A DNA stretch of 64,000 bases from Axinella damicornis. Its lineage: Eukaryota; Porifera; Demospongiae; Axinellida; Axinellidae. This document shows positions 32,076-44,854 of the stretch, in pieces; the first letter of the stretch is position 1, and every line of letters starts with the position of its first letter. A program made the translations under genes and the position numbers. Where the stretch lies: NCBI GenBank assembly GCA_963931865.1, contig OZ007510.1, positions 8,342,993 to 8,406,992 on the forward strand, read 5' to 3'. The notes beneath the pieces are model-generated. The model was not told the origin of the DNA. It saw only the letters and a list, made by a program, of their open reading frames with translations, and made no database searches.

Positions 32076-35000
32076 CTACCTAGGCCTATGATCAAGAGTA
32101 TTGTTCCTGTGAACACAGTCATACTTTCTATTTTCAATGTTTTGCGGTGATGTGAGCCTTGCAGTGACATTGTTGAGGTAGCCAACAAACTCGCTGAAAC
32201 TTTCGAACCCAAACACTACCTCTTCAGTGTTTGAATAGCTTGAAAGGCACTTAATTTCTCTTTCATTATAGTTGTTGATACCTATGGCATAGGTGTTGAT
32301 ATGGCGTGATCGATGGTTGTGGAGACATCGTACTTCACTGCAAACATCAAGACCACCATTTGAAAGGCCATCAGTGATGAAGACGACATCGATGCAACTG
32401 ACAGGAGCAAGCCCACATTTGTATAGATCAAGGAGTTCATTGCATACGCACCTGGCTGCCTCACCAGTTCTGGTCCGTGGTCCATGACGATACTTTGTGT
32501 TGATAATAGCTTGTCCGGCAGCTATTCGACCATTTAGAGTATTGTCGAAACAGTTAAAACAAAATTCCAACCTTAGCATGTCTCCAAATGTCAGCATTGC
32601 AAATTGTGTAGGTGCACAGAATAATGGCACAAGACTGCTTACAGCTGTAGTCATTCTCTTGTAGCTCTCCTCTCCTATACTTCCAGATGTGTCAAGGACA
32701 AATAGAATAGAATGACTAGTACTCTGGCAATTACGGTTAACAAGGCTAGCCTGTCGAGACTGTCGAGCAAGATATCTGTATGGTGGGAGCCACTCCCTTC
32801 CCACTGATCTTTTACCTGCAGTTAAAGGTAATCATGTCATGATCATAGCAGACACATATCTTGGAAAAGAGACTAGCCTACTTGTTTTGGTGCATGTATA
32901 CCTGGTGAAAGACATATATAGCCATCTGTTCCACGATCTGGACAACGGTGCTGAACAGTAGGACTTTGTCGCCTTCTCCGGGTAGTATTGGATGGTGGTG
33001 TTGGGGGAGAACCAGTACCTTGAGGTATAGGCTCAGTGATGACAGAGTAGTCATAGCCAGTGCTCCCAAGGCCCAGGGAGTATATCAGTGTGTCTTCACG
33101 GTCAAGTATGCCTGCAGGATACATGTATAGCAGACATGCAAATACAGTACAGACTATAATAGTTACATATATAATATATATATTGGTACTAACAGACTTG
33201 TCGTGTTTCATTCTTAGGATCACATCCACGTTCTGAAGCAGATCGCAAGCGTCTTTCACTGTACGCTTGACCAGAATTACATGTAGATTCTGCCACATTC
33301 ACATCACTATTTGGTACACGTTGCCACTGGGACCACTCTGTATATGTGCATGTATCGTCACAGTGGCTAAAATGAGCTAGATACGGAAACAGGATACGTA
33401 GGAATGAATCACAGCTCGCCAGGGCTGGATATAGGAAGAAAGACAAAGAAGTCAAGTTATAACTGTTTTGTATACATCCCCATCTCACAGTACTATCACA
33501 CTTACAATTATCATCATCTGTAATTGTTATGTCAATCGTGCCAGGGTGTATTCGGATGTGTGGATTCCTCTCATTGGATGGTTTAGCCAAAACAACAGTG
33601 AACGTCTCATCATTTTCATCGATGTTATCGTTGATAATGGTCACGTTGAAACATTGTTGCCTCTTGTGGGTACCAAACTCATTCAGAAATCGATTTGTAG
33701 ATGTTAGTTCTACGAAATCACTTGAATCTGAAGAGGAGAGCAGCAAACCAAACAATGATATACAAAATTAATCAAAGGGATGGGACCCAATTAGGCCAGA
33801 GCCTAGTTATCCCCAAAATGTAGACTATTAGCCTATTCTTTATTATTAGATGAATTCTGACAACATTCAAGGTGTGCTCTGGCACAATACACTAATAAAC
33901 TTCATCATAAATAACTTCAAGGACACACAAAGGCTCATTACAGAGCTGAGGTGGACACCGTAGTGCATGTGTTATTTGGTGCCTAAACTATAGCCCGGCA
34001 GGGGCACAGTATTCCCATGATTATTTCTTGTTATTCTCAGACGCCTCTATTATTAGGCTCAGGCCTAGACCCATGGCTGGCTATGGAGCTGGAATATCAC
34101 AGTCACAATAATTTGCTGGCTAACCTGCAGTTCCGGCATGTGTCTCCACAGTCAGATTAAATTCAATCTCAACTGCAGAGTTGGACGGTTGACTGATGTT
34201 CACACAGAGTTCAACTTCTCCAACACTTTCTGAGACCTCTAAAGATGTGCTTTCAAAGCCAACCACCAGCTCTGCAAATGAAAGAATCCTTAATTGACTA
34301 CCTCATTGCCCAGCAATACACTGGCTATGAGTTTCTGACACTTACCATCATCACTGTTGATAACTACCGTAGCATTGTCTGGAGTCAGGATAATGCCAGG
34401 TAGTGGGGTTATGACAGTGAGCATGATTCTGAAGCATTTCTGAACTTCTGGGATCATGTCATTGATGATCGGAATCTGCACACATTGCTCTCTGCTGTTC
34501 AGCCCAAACTTCAGATTTGCAGTGGTGCTGGCATAGTCAGCTGGGGCTATTATGAGAAATATACAAGTTGTAGTGCATGGTGTAGATGCTGTAACATGAT
34601 GTTTTGTTCGTCTAATGGCATGAAAGTGAGGCTGGTATAACCCTAAGCAGGTTGGAACAACTTATTTATCAAGGTTTGAAGGCCACACACGTCACTAGTC
34701 TAGTCCCTCGGCTGGGATGTCCCACATCCGCAACACACACATGCAGACACATTTTAAAATTCTATAATGATAGCATGGCATGCACAATTGGGGAGTAGCA
34801 GTTGAAGCGGATGGAATAGAGGAGCAGCAGCTCTGCACAGAGAGCTCCCTGGCACCAGACTGCTCATGTAGGCAAATGAGGAGGCAGTAGCTGAGCAAGC
34901 AGAGCGAGTTTAGTTACTTGTATACCATATATCACTGCTCACCAGTTGCATCTCCATCCACAGTGGTGAGGGAGAGATTTAGAGGAGTTTGAGGGGTCCC

Positions 35001-38000
35001 ACTCTTCACCTGAACACACACCTCAACAGAACCATTACCTTCACTGGTGCTGTATGTCGCATGTTCAAATCCCATAATCACTGTGAGAAGAAATAAGCCA
35101 CATAGCTATAAGCCACACTTAACCACAGATTAAAGAGTACATGATAGCACAGTGATATTGATTCTGATATAGCTAAGGTCACTCACACTTACCATCATCA
35201 TCATTGATAATTATGGTAGCAGTGTCTGGAGTGAGGACAATACCAGGTAGTGGAGTTGCCATAGCCAGCATGACTCTGAAGTGTTCTGGAGCTTCTGGGA
35301 CCATGTCATTGATGACTGGAATCTGGACACATTGCTTTCTGCTACTTGGTCCAAACCTCAGATCAGCAGTGGTGTTTGCATAATCAGCTGACACTATTAT
35401 GAGAGATACAAGTACCCCCCTGTTGCAAGAGACCATCATGCATACAGTCATTGCACAACGTTTAATTTCAATATCAGAAATTTAAATACATTGTTGATTG
35501 CCTAAATGTTGGAATATGCACTGCTGGTTACCTGTTGCAGTTCCATCTGCAGTGGTGAAGGAGAGCTGCAGAAGAGTCTGAGGTACTCCAACCTTCACCT
35601 GGACACACACCTCAATGGAGCCAATACCTTCACTGATGTTGTATGATCCATGTCCGAACCCCAAAATCACTGTAAGGTCAATCGGTTAACAAAGTCATGA
35701 CATCTCAACATTGTTACACTGCAGTAGCTATATGCAATTCAACAGAGTGCATGTCAGAATCGAAGTCCCTTTCACTCACCATCATCATCGTTGATAACTA
35801 CGGTAGCAATGTCTGGAGTGAGGACAATACCAGGTAGTGGGGTTGCCATAGCCAGCTTGATACTGAAGTGTTCTGGAGCTTCTGGGACCATGTCATTGAT
35901 AACTGGAATCTGCACACACTTTCTCATCCTTGGTCCAAACTTCAGTTCAGCAGTGGTGTTGGTATAGTCAGCCACAGCTATTATGGAATACACAGAATTT
36001 AATTGTAGTGCATGCTGTATATGTTGCAACTTATGTTTTGATCCCTGTAACAAAGGAATGGTGATAGACACTGCACGCTGCATATAGAACTGCTCACCAG
36101 TTGCATCTCCATCCACAGTGGTGAGGGAGAGATTTAGAGGATTTTGAGGGGTCCCACTCTTCACCTGTACACACACCTCAACAGAACCATTACCTTCACT
36201 GGTGCTGTATGACGAACGTTCAAATCCCATAATCACTGTGAGAAGAATTGTAAACTTAATTAAGCCACATAGGCCATGACTTCCTACAGCTAAATAGCAT
36301 TGCAGAGTGCATAACAGTATATATTATACAGTGATTTCAATTTAGTTCTGCTACAAAGTCACTCACACTTACCATCATCATCGTTGATAACTATGGTTGC
36401 AGTGTCTGGAGTGAGGACAATACCAGGTGGTGGGGTTGGCATAGCCAGCATGACTCTGAAGTGTTCTGGAGCTTCTGGGACCATGTCATTGATAACTGGA
36501 ATCTGCACACATTGCTTTCTGCTACTTTGTCCAAACCTCAGATCGGCAGTGGTGTTTGCATAATCAGCTGACACTGTCACAAGCGATACATTTGTACATT
36601 GTAACAATATGTTGCAAGAGCATCATGCATACAGTCACTGTTGATTGACTGGAGGTTGGAATATGCACTGCTACAGTGCTGGTTACCTGTTGCAGTTCCA
36701 TCTGCAGTGGTGAAAGAGAGCTGCAGAAGACTCTGAGGTACTCCATCCTTCACCTGGACACACACCTCAATGGAGACAATGCCTTCACTGATGTTGTATG
36801 ATCCATGTTCGAACCCCAAAATCACTGTAAGGTCAATTGGTTAGCAAGTCATGACATCTCAACACAGCAGTGCAGCTATATGCAATTCAATAGAGTGCAT
36901 GTCAGTTGTATAGTTTAATCCTGAAGTCCCTGTCACTCACCATCATCATCGTTGATAACTATGGTAGCAACAACTGGAGTGAGGACAATACCAGGTAGTG
37001 GGGTTGCCATAGCCAGCTGGACTCTGAACTGTTCTGGAGTTTCTGGGACCATGTCATTGATGACTGGAATCTGCACACACCGCTTCCTGCTACTTGGTAA
37101 AAACCGCAGATCAGTAGTGGTGTTTGCATAATCAGCTGACACTGTCATGAGAGATGTGTAGTTATAATGGTATAGGCTATGCATGAATATTCACTGATAC
37201 TTGACTGCTAGACCCTCCTCTCCTCCCTGGAAATGACTATTGAATGCCCCTTTGATGGGTGGGGGTGGTTTGAGTGGGATGGACATGGGCACGTGTTGAA
37301 GTTTGGGGGCTGAAAAACCGGGTAGAACTGGTACATTTCCACACGGAGGCCCAACAAGGACCGTTTTCTCAGTCCATTCAGGAGGAGAGAAATGGCTCCA
37401 ACCAAGGGCTCTTCAAGTTCAACCCTAGATATACCAATGCTGCCTGCACCCTTTGGGTGCACCCACGCCCCACCCTTTTGCTCATGGACATTGCTGGACG
37501 TGACATCACAAGATGAAAGTCTCATACCGAGCTGAAGTGTTAACGTTATAGGTACCAAGGGCACTGCTCACCACTTGCATCCCCATCCACAGTGGTGATT
37601 GTGATGGAGACACATAGCGAATTCTGAAGAATCCCACTCTTGACTTTGACACACACTTCAACAGGGCCATCACCTTCACTAACGTTGTATCTACCACGTT
37701 CAAATCCAAAAGTCACGGCTGCATGTGAGGAGAGAACCTAAGCTATGGATGATCATGACCAAGATTCAAGTATACCAGAACAGTTAATTGTTGATGATAT
37801 GCATTCTGGTTAGTATGAAACACCCTCACTTTCAGTTATGTATGTCAATCATGTCCTTACCATCGTTGTCTAAAACTGTTATTGTAACAATCGCAGGGAG
37901 TATCTGAATGTGTGAAATCCTCTCAATGGAAGACTTCAGAGTAACAGTGAACACTTCAGCATTCTCAGGAATGTTATCATTGAGGATGGTCACATGGAAG

Positions 38001-39182
38001 CACCGTCGCCTCTTGTGGTCACCAAAGTCCTCCAAGGATTGGTTTCCAGACACAAAATCACTAAAATCTGAAGAATTAAAGAACTTGAATTTGTAAAACT
38101 ATATCGTGTTGTTTAGGACTTCATACAGCTAACCTGCAGTTTCAGCATGCGTCTCTGCTGTCAGATTGAACGGTCGAATCTCAATGGGAGCATTAGATGG
38201 TTGACTGATTCTCACACAGACTTCAACTTCTCCAACACTTTCCAAGACCTCCAAAGATGTGCTCTCAAAACCAACCACCAGCTCTGCAATATTGGAGGTA
38301 ACATGACTCTGAATAATTATTATAGCTAAACATGTAGCTGTGAGTAATCAAGCAGTTTGAGTTCAAGAGAAGTTTTTGCTCATTGTCAACAATTCACAAC
38401 AGCTGCTTCACCAAAGGCTAGTCATCAAGGGGGAGGGGAAACGAAACACTACACCCTCAACAAAACAACATCCTGTGAGATTGAATGTTGCATGGTTCAG
38501 TGCACTAGCTACTGTGAAAGTATAGACGCTGCATTTTATGACTACTCAGAACTTGCTCAGCTTTCTCTACAGAAATTATAGTGTTTGGCAGGGAACTATG
38601 CACATGGCAAGAGCGCATTATGACATCATTGTTTTTCAGCAATGATGTCATCATGCGCTCTTGACATGGCCGTAAATTGACTGACAAATTACCTATTGAC
38701 ATTAGTTATGTTAACCTACCATCATTGTCAACAATTATGATCGTCGTAGATTGATAGCATCCATCATCTAGGTTGCATTGAAAGGAGGAGCTGCCACGAG
38801 CTACTGAAGATGTGAGTAGAATGGATTCATTGTACTCAGGTGTTGTGTCGTCAAACAAAAAGAATTGTATTGAACGTCTATCCTGGCTCATGTGCACAAC
38901 TCTTCCACTTGGAGAATAAACATAGTCTCCTCCATCTGATGGTTCACCGAACTGTGCACTTTCAGTGAGCACATGAAACTCAATTGAAAATCTTTGCTGT
39001 GAGGGACCATCGGATTTTTTGATGAGGGAAACGGAATGAAAACCATTGTCTTCAGCAAATACATAGTTCGCCTTTTCAAAACCAATACTAGTCTGAGATT
39101 GAGCTGGATTCAGATTCAGAGAAAGGATCACTACTGCTGCAAACAGAAAAAAGAGATTCGGTGCACTTCCAAACTGAGCCAT
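32076..39182 (-). CDS. Gene C: secreted protein with 8 Calx-beta, TSP1-like and VWA domains
   Basis: Eighteen exons, all with GT/AG ends: 38720-39182 (start MAQFGSAPN, signal peptide ending PAQSQ, then a complete Calx-beta domain), 38134-38283, 37861-38067, 37572-37718, 36941-37141, 36687-36824, 36373-36573, 36098-36235, 35780-35977, 35532-35669, 35193-35393, 34943-35080, 34346-34546, 34125-34271, 33506-33727, 33194-33424 (TSP1-like, WSQW), 32902-33111 (linker), 32076-32815 (VWA). The sum is 4071 nt, or 1356 aa plus stop. Exon 1 leaves one base, every internal exon is a multiple of three and the last supplies two, so all introns are phase 1. Seven further Calx-beta domains are each split over two exons: a VGFE/LGFE...VEVCV half and an INDM or VTIIND...GTI/DDG half. 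The VWA domain has a full MIDAS set (DTSGS, TRTGE, FITDG). The start was chosen at MAQ because D and E start there; an upstream in-frame ATG at 39212 would precede the signal peptide. Probably an extracellular, Ca2+-dependent adhesion or recognition protein (inference). Confidence 0.8.
38608..38663. mobile_element. 56-bp minimal CAAGAGCG hairpin MITE
   Basis: It lies in the first intron of gene C and consists only of the two ends CAAGAGCGCATTATGACATC and GATGTCATCATGCGCTCTTG with a few bases between, flanked by ACATGG on both sides (38602-38607, 38664-38669). Same ends as the 565-bp element at 28136. Confidence 0.8.
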
Positions 39183-39212
39183 TGCAACTATGCATCTACA
39201 CTCAAAAGCCAA

Positions 39213-39820
39213 ACCAGCTATATAGTGCTGGAGCTAGCTCCTCGTATTTATACTCTATGCAGTTGTTTACTTGTAGAAGCCAGGTGAAAGGGTGCAGCAA
39301 AGTGAATGCTCCCTAATTTGAACTTTACTGAGTGCTTTGGAGACAGTAAAGTGAAGGCTGCCTATAATGGCTAGGAGACCTGCACAAACAACCACTTTAA
39401 ACGTCATGCTTGCTAGGGGACACTAATGGACCTGCATGGAAAGAAATGATTTTGCTGGAAGCCTTACCATATATGGGGTGCAAAGTATTATACTTTGCTG
39501 AGAATGTTTACACAGTCCTTGTCCTCAGCTTTGTAGCTCAGGTAGATGTATTAACCTGAATGAACATGAATGAACCTTCTCACTGTCAAGTGGCTGTAGC
39601 TGTCTCCATGTCCCCACACTGTTTGTGAACCTCTCCACTGTGACTGTAAATGCATCAATCAAACACTACATTGTGAACCTCTTCACTGTAGCATCAATAA
39701 ACTATGATGCTATAGCTCAGCTGCTACCAGTGGCCTGGGGTCTATGGTCTGCATGCGAACATAACTACTGTGGAGTTTGTAGGTGCATCAAGGTGATGGT
39801 TACCATTACCATGACAACAA
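39213..39820. promoter_or_regulatory. Duplicated 5' flank of gene C (putative promoter region)
   Basis: This flank aligns with the 5' flank of gene D (50690-50950) and with a third copy at 51910-52260 that has no gene attached: shared words include AGCTAGTGCTGGAGC, TTTATACTCTATGCAG and GACCTGCACAAACAACCACT. A TATTTATACTC TATA-like stretch lies about 60 bp before gene C's start codon, and at a similar place in D. Promoter function is inferred from position and conservation only. Confidence 0.4.
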
Positions 39821-39886
39821 AGACAAATTTGAAACGGTGAACAATTTTTTGCTCTCGATTAGTCAAGTCTGTTTCGCGAATCTAAG

Positions 39887-41011
39887 ATGTCCAAGACTAG
39901 GAGTGGAGTTGGAGCTGGAGCTTCGAATTCAAAGAAAGCCAGTGAAAAGGAGAAGCAGCAAAAAGTGTGTGACCTGTGCACTGGCTCGTTTAAAGCCTCG
40001 GAGGAGGTTCTTCAGTGTGAAGGAAACTGCAGGCTACACATGCACCGCTACTGTGCAGGCCTCCCCAAGACCCAGTACGAAGAGCTCGTTGCAAGCTCTA
40101 CTCCCTTTGTTTGCTTGGTGTGTACCCAGCGACTCCACAAGGCGGAGGTCTTGGCCCTGCAAAATGAACTAGCCTCGCTCAAGTCCGAACTTGTCGAACT
40201 TCGTTCTACTATTGCAAATCCGTCCTCACCGCAGCTAGCCCCTCTCGCACAGCACGGCAAAACGTCTCCTTCAGTAAACAGCCATGGGGACGAACTGCGT
40301 GCACTAAGAGAAGAAGTTGACAAAATTGCAGCTGTGATAAACGTTGAACCAAGGAACTATGCAAAGGCGGCGGCCACACATCCGACACGCCCGAAGAGGG
40401 GACCAGCGTTGAAGAGGCAGTCTCGACCAAAGGGGACCCCTGGCTCGAATAGAGGAACCACGACCACTGATGACAGTCCTAGTAAGCGCATGCATGCACC
40501 CCGACAAATGGAAAAAGTGGAAGGAGCTAGGAAAATGTGGGGAACCCTAAGGACAACCACCTCATCGGCCGTATCATCCACACTGGCAAAGTTGACTACC
40601 ATCCCTCAGGGTGAGCTCCATGTCAAGCGTAAGTATAAACAGTCTAATGACGGAGTTAAGCCCATGCATTGGTGGTTTGTGCTAAGGGGTAGTGAGGCTG
40701 TGATGGGTAAGCTTGATGACGAATGGGGGAAAGTATCACTACAGACAAATTGGAAACTCATGCCACTCCTGCGTTTCTCTAACCCTGACCACTCTGAGTC
40801 ACCTACCCCTGACTCTGTGCAGCACCCATCGTCAGCAATTCCTCCCCATATACCGTCCTCCATGCCCACTCCTCCACTACTATCCTCCAATGATAATTTT
40901 TTACCGGAACTGGTGAACAATCAAGCCGAATGCCCGCCCCAAACGGACCGTCTACCCACTTCCCCTTTTTTAGGAGGGGCACGGGGGACGCCGTCACCTC
41001 CGAATCAGTGA
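39887..41011 (+). CDS. LINE ORF1 protein with PHD-type zinc finger
   Basis: 374 aa. Residues 24-80 hold a Cys/His cluster of PHD type (CDLCTGSF, QCEGNCRLHMHRYC, FVCLVC). Next comes a helical stretch likely to form a coiled coil (LQNELASLKSELVELRS, LRALREEVDKIAAVI), then a basic region with KRGPALKRQSRPKG, then a Pro/Ser-rich tail. The PHD plus coiled-coil layout is typical of ORF1 proteins of CR1-group LINEs, which bind element RNA. The end overlaps ORF2 by about 80 bases in another frame. The ORF is intact. Confidence 0.8.
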   Translation: MSKTRSGVGAGASNSKKASEKEKQQKVCDLCTGSFKASEEVLQCEGNCRLHMHRYCAGLPKTQYEELVASSTPFVCLVCTQRLHKAEVLALQNELASLKSELVELRSTIANPSSPQLAPLAQHGKTSPSVNSHGDELRALREEVDKIAAVINVEPRNYAKAAATHPTRPKRGPALKRQSRPKGTPGSNRGTTTTDDSPSKRMHAPRQMEKVEGARKMWGTLRTTTSSAVSSTLAKLTTIPQGELHVKRKYKQSNDGVKPMHWWFVLRGSEAVMGKLDDEWGKVSLQTNWKLMPLLRFSNPDHSESPTPDSVQHPSSAIPPHIPSSMPTPPLLSSNDNFLPELVNNQAECPPQTDRLPTSPFLGGARGTPSPPNQ

Positions 41012-43818
41012 ACACTGTCACAAGAGTCAACCCCAGGGCCACTTCTAGACCTCTAAACATTATTTATTACAATGCTAGAAGTCTGTTTCCTAAATTAGAT
41101 GAACTATGTGCTGTAGCAGAGGCCACAAATCCTCAGGTCATGTGCATTGTTGAGTCTTGGCTATCTGACGAGATTTCGGACAATGAACTTGCCATACAAA
41201 ATTACCAAATTCTTCGGCTGGATAGAAATCGTCATGGTGGGGGCATTGTCATGTATATCCATTCTTCTTTATCGTCCCAAGTCTTGTCAGGTGGAGCCAA
41301 TGAACTTGAGTTGCTTGTTGTTTCTGTTTCTAGTTTGAATAGTTCCAGTAAATTTTGTATCAGCCTTTTTTACCGGCCACCTTCTTCCAATGTTGACGTT
41401 TTTGACTCTCTTTGTACAGTTTTATTAAGTTTAAACCCTTCAATTTTTGATAGTTTTGTACTGTTAGGTGATTTTAATGTAAATTTTTTGGATAATAGTC
41501 ACCCTTTGTACTCAAAACTACTGCTTATATCATCTAGTCTCTCACTTGTACAGGTTGTATCAGAACCTACCCGTATTTCTCACAATTCTAGTACACTAAT
41601 TGATCTCATTTTTCTGTCTTGTCCCTCTAGGTTAATTTCTTGTGCAACTATTCCACCCCTTGCTAATTCTGATCATTCTGGTCTCTCCCTCACAGTCTCC
41701 CTCAGGGATAACAGAAAGAACCCCAAAAGGAGTTGTCGGAAAATATGGCGGTATGACCTTGCTGATTACGAGCTTGCTAACTCCATGATCTTAAATGTTA
41801 ACTGGGATGCCCTTCTCTCGCCCAATAACATCGATGCTTGCTGGACAAATTGGCATACCAGATTCATGCAGGTGATGGGGGGCTGCATACCTCAAGCAGT
41901 CCTCCGATGTCGGAAAAATTTACCTTGGATTACAAAGCCGATCATCCAAGCCATGAGAAGGTGAAATGCCCTCTTTCGTGCCTCGAAAAAACCAAACTCA
42001 AACCAAGTCTTGACCAAATACAAGAGGGCCCGTAACCACGTAGTGACCATGCTGCGTGAAAGCAAGCTGGCTTACTTCCAATCACTGGGTACTTGTGGCC
42101 AAAAGGAGTTCTGGAAGGCTGTGAAACTTCTCAACAAGCAAGATTCCTCGATACCAACCTTAATTGATGACTCCGGAATACCAGTAACTTCAAATTCGGC
42201 AAAGGCAACACTACTCAACAATTTCTTCTATGAATGCTTCAACCATGCCCTCCCGCCACTTCAGGACCCGTTACCTCGATGCAATCCAGATGCTTGCCCT
42301 GCAGAGCTGCTCTGTACAGTGGAAGAGATCGAGGAACTCCTCTGTACCCTCAACGTTGATAAGTCAACGGGACCCGATAGTGTCTCTCCCAGAATGCTGA
42401 AATCGACTGCCTATTCCATTGCGCCCAGCCTGACAAAGCTATTCAACCGCTCAATAGCATCAGGATGCTACCCACAAGCCTGGAAACTTGCAAGGATAGT
42501 TCCAATCCATAAATCGGGTGACAAAGCCACCCCCACTAACTACAGACCAATATCGATTTTGTCAATTGTCAGTAAAGTATTGGAACGCCATGTCCACACA
42601 GTTGTCTCCAACTTCCTTGCTGAAAATGCACCTATATCTCCATGCCAATGGGGCTTTATGTCCCGTCGGTCAGCCACCTCTGCACTCTGTTCAATTACGC
42701 ACAACTGGTCCCAGGCACTTGATGGTGGAAACGAAGTCTGCTCAATCTTCTTCGACATACGCAAAGCTTTTGACAGTGTCCCACATGTTCACCTGTTGGA
42801 CAAGCTGGCTGCGCTTCATTTGGACCCAAGAATCATTGCGTGGCTTCACAGTTATCTGATGGGCAGATCTCAGCTTGTTGTTGTTGGGGGTGAGCAATCT
42901 ACCTGCCTTCCTGTTATTTCCGGCGTACCGCAGGGCTCAGTGTTAGGCCCACTCCTCTTTATAGTATACATCAATGATGTTGCTACTCGAATTTCTCCAT
43001 ATAGCAGAATCTCCCTGTTTGCTGATGACATGACTCTCTACCGCACCATTTATGTCCCAGCTGACTACAACATACTTCAGGATGATGTTACAGCTATTTC
43101 TCAGTGGGTGGATGACAACTACTTGACTTTACATACTGGTAAATGTTGCCTGATGTTTGTTACCCGCAGGCATTCACTCTCTAATCCCCCACCTCCGCTG
43201 TATCTGGGCACTTCTCCCTTAAACCAGGTCAACTCAGTCAAATACCTTGGAATCATGCTAACCTCAGACATGTCCTGGTCCCTCCAGGTAACTCGTGTGA
43301 GCACAAAAGTTAGGAAACTGACTGGACTACTGTATCGCCGATTCTATCGATATTCCTCTCCCGGTACCCTAACTAAACTCTATGTGACTTACATTCGCCC
43401 CCACTTCGAATACGCGGCTGCAGTCTGGGATCCTTATCTTATTAAGGATATCAATCTGCTGGAGAAAACACAGAGATTTGCACTAAAAGTTTGTGCCAAG
43501 AACTGGTCCCTCTCGCATGATGAACTGCTGAGTCACCTACAACTCCCTCCTCTCTCAGAACGCCGTTCCCAGGCCAAGTTATGTCACCTATTCAAAATCA
43601 TGCATGGTTTGGAAGACTTTCCTGCAGCACCTGTCAAGCTGAGAGAACTCCACTACAGTACTAGATCCGACAACTCCCAGCTTCTCCAGCCCCTGTACTC
43701 CAGGACTTCCCAGTTCCAGCACTCGTTCTTTCCTCACGCAATATCATTGTGGAACATGTTACCTGGGGACTCTGTGAGTAGTTCATCCTTATCTTCATTC
43801 AAACATTCACTGCTATAG
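40930..43818 (+). pseudogene. LINE ORF2: endonuclease-reverse transcriptase, one nonsense codon
   Basis: One continuous frame of about 960 codons interrupted only by TGA at 41962-41964, directly after MRR; a CGA-to-TGA change would explain it. The endonuclease part shows IYYNARSLFPKLDEL, IVESWLSDEI, LLGDFNVNFL and the catalytic SDH (NSDHSGLSL). The reverse transcriptase part shows YRPISILSIVSKVLE, FFDIRKAFDSVPH, GVPQGSVLGPLLF and the catalytic FADD (LFADDMTLY). The C-terminal region has FEYAAAVWDPY, usual in this group. No RNase H. The single lesion suggests a young copy. Confidence 0.85.
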
Positions 43819-43926
43819 TATATTTTTGTAATTTTGTAACGGTTGCATGCTTGTATTAGCTTACTGCTACTCATGTAACCCCTGTTGCTGGCACTGCTGC
43901 AATGAAATTATTATAAAAAATTAAAA

Positions 43927-44854
43927 AAAACTATGCTATGCAATGCTAAGTTACTAGTACAGTCATGCTGGGAGGTGCATTTGCTGAAGTTGGGAAGTAG
44001 ACCCCTGCATACACACCACATGTGGATGACCAGACCAAGATGCATAGTCTGGACAAAACAAGGACTGCTAATATGTTAGAGCACCATGGGTAGTTGGAAA
44101 GACAAAGTAAGTTTGTACTCTCACCCTTTACCCGAAGAGCACTGTATACCCTTTGGGCTTCCAATACCTCTCGCTATAATATGCACACTTTGAGTAAATG
44201 TCCTTCTCCCAATTCATACACCGTAGTAAACGTCTTCTAGAGTATCTCAACTGTACATATCCATAGTATAAGTTGTTACATACACTAGTCCATGAATCTT
44301 GTCTGACTCTAGCTGATTTGAAGTAAGCCTTTAGCTTAGTGAACTAAGTGATCAGCCTAGCTGTCATGGTGTTTTTATCTCTCTCTGAAGATGTACAAAC
44401 CCGTTAGAACCACCCAATCCGGCTTACTTCATTTCCTTCTACTTGAAAAGGTACCCTGGAATGCTGAGAGAGTAATAAGATATGTAGAGGAGCATATAGT
44501 AGAATGTGTGTTATCTGCCAGAGAACTCAAGAAAGTATTCATGGTAGGTGACTAGTGTCTGTCTGGCAGTGTCTGCCTTATGTGACTTCACAAAGTGCAC
44601 GGTTGCTAAGCAGACAGTTTTAATATAATTATACTAAAGGTCATCGTGTCCCTCCTCATGCCAAGTGGACAATGTTCCTGTGTAAACTTGCTGTAGATTA
44701 GCAACATAGCTGAGGTGTTGCTAAGGAAATGGGAATTGTGACTACTAGTGGACTGCAGGACGTTGGGGGCAAGCCTGAGTGCATGCACGTACAGGCCATG
44801 GAGCAGTTGCATGCACATGGTAGATGCATGTCTCGTCACTTCTCTGCTACCCAG
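43927..44854. repeat. Duplicated intergenic block, C-side copy
   Basis: 43927-44000 continues the 5' flank block shared with 52560-52680. 44560-44740 is homologous to 51230-51510 and 53935-54115 (shared TTGCTAAGCAG, TCATCGTGTCCC, TGTAAACTTGCTGTAGATTA). No gene recognised. A short open piece at 44405-44465 (FISFYLKRYPGML) is unassigned. Confidence 0.6.

Larger units (their letters stand above)
39822..43926 (+). mobile_element. Near-complete non-LTR retrotransposon (Jockey/CR1-group LINE)
   Basis: Two overlapping ORFs with PHD-type zinc finger, AP-like endonuclease and reverse transcriptase, and a short A-rich 3' end. The boundaries are set by the empty paralogous site at about 52545-52575, where ATGACAACAAA joins AAAACTATGCTATGCAATGC directly. 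Here the same two half-sequences lie at 39811-39821 and 43924-43950. Any target duplication is hidden in the A run. Assignment to the Jockey/CR1 group rests on the APE-type endonuclease, the lack of RNase H and the PHD-bearing ORF1. Confidence 0.85.
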
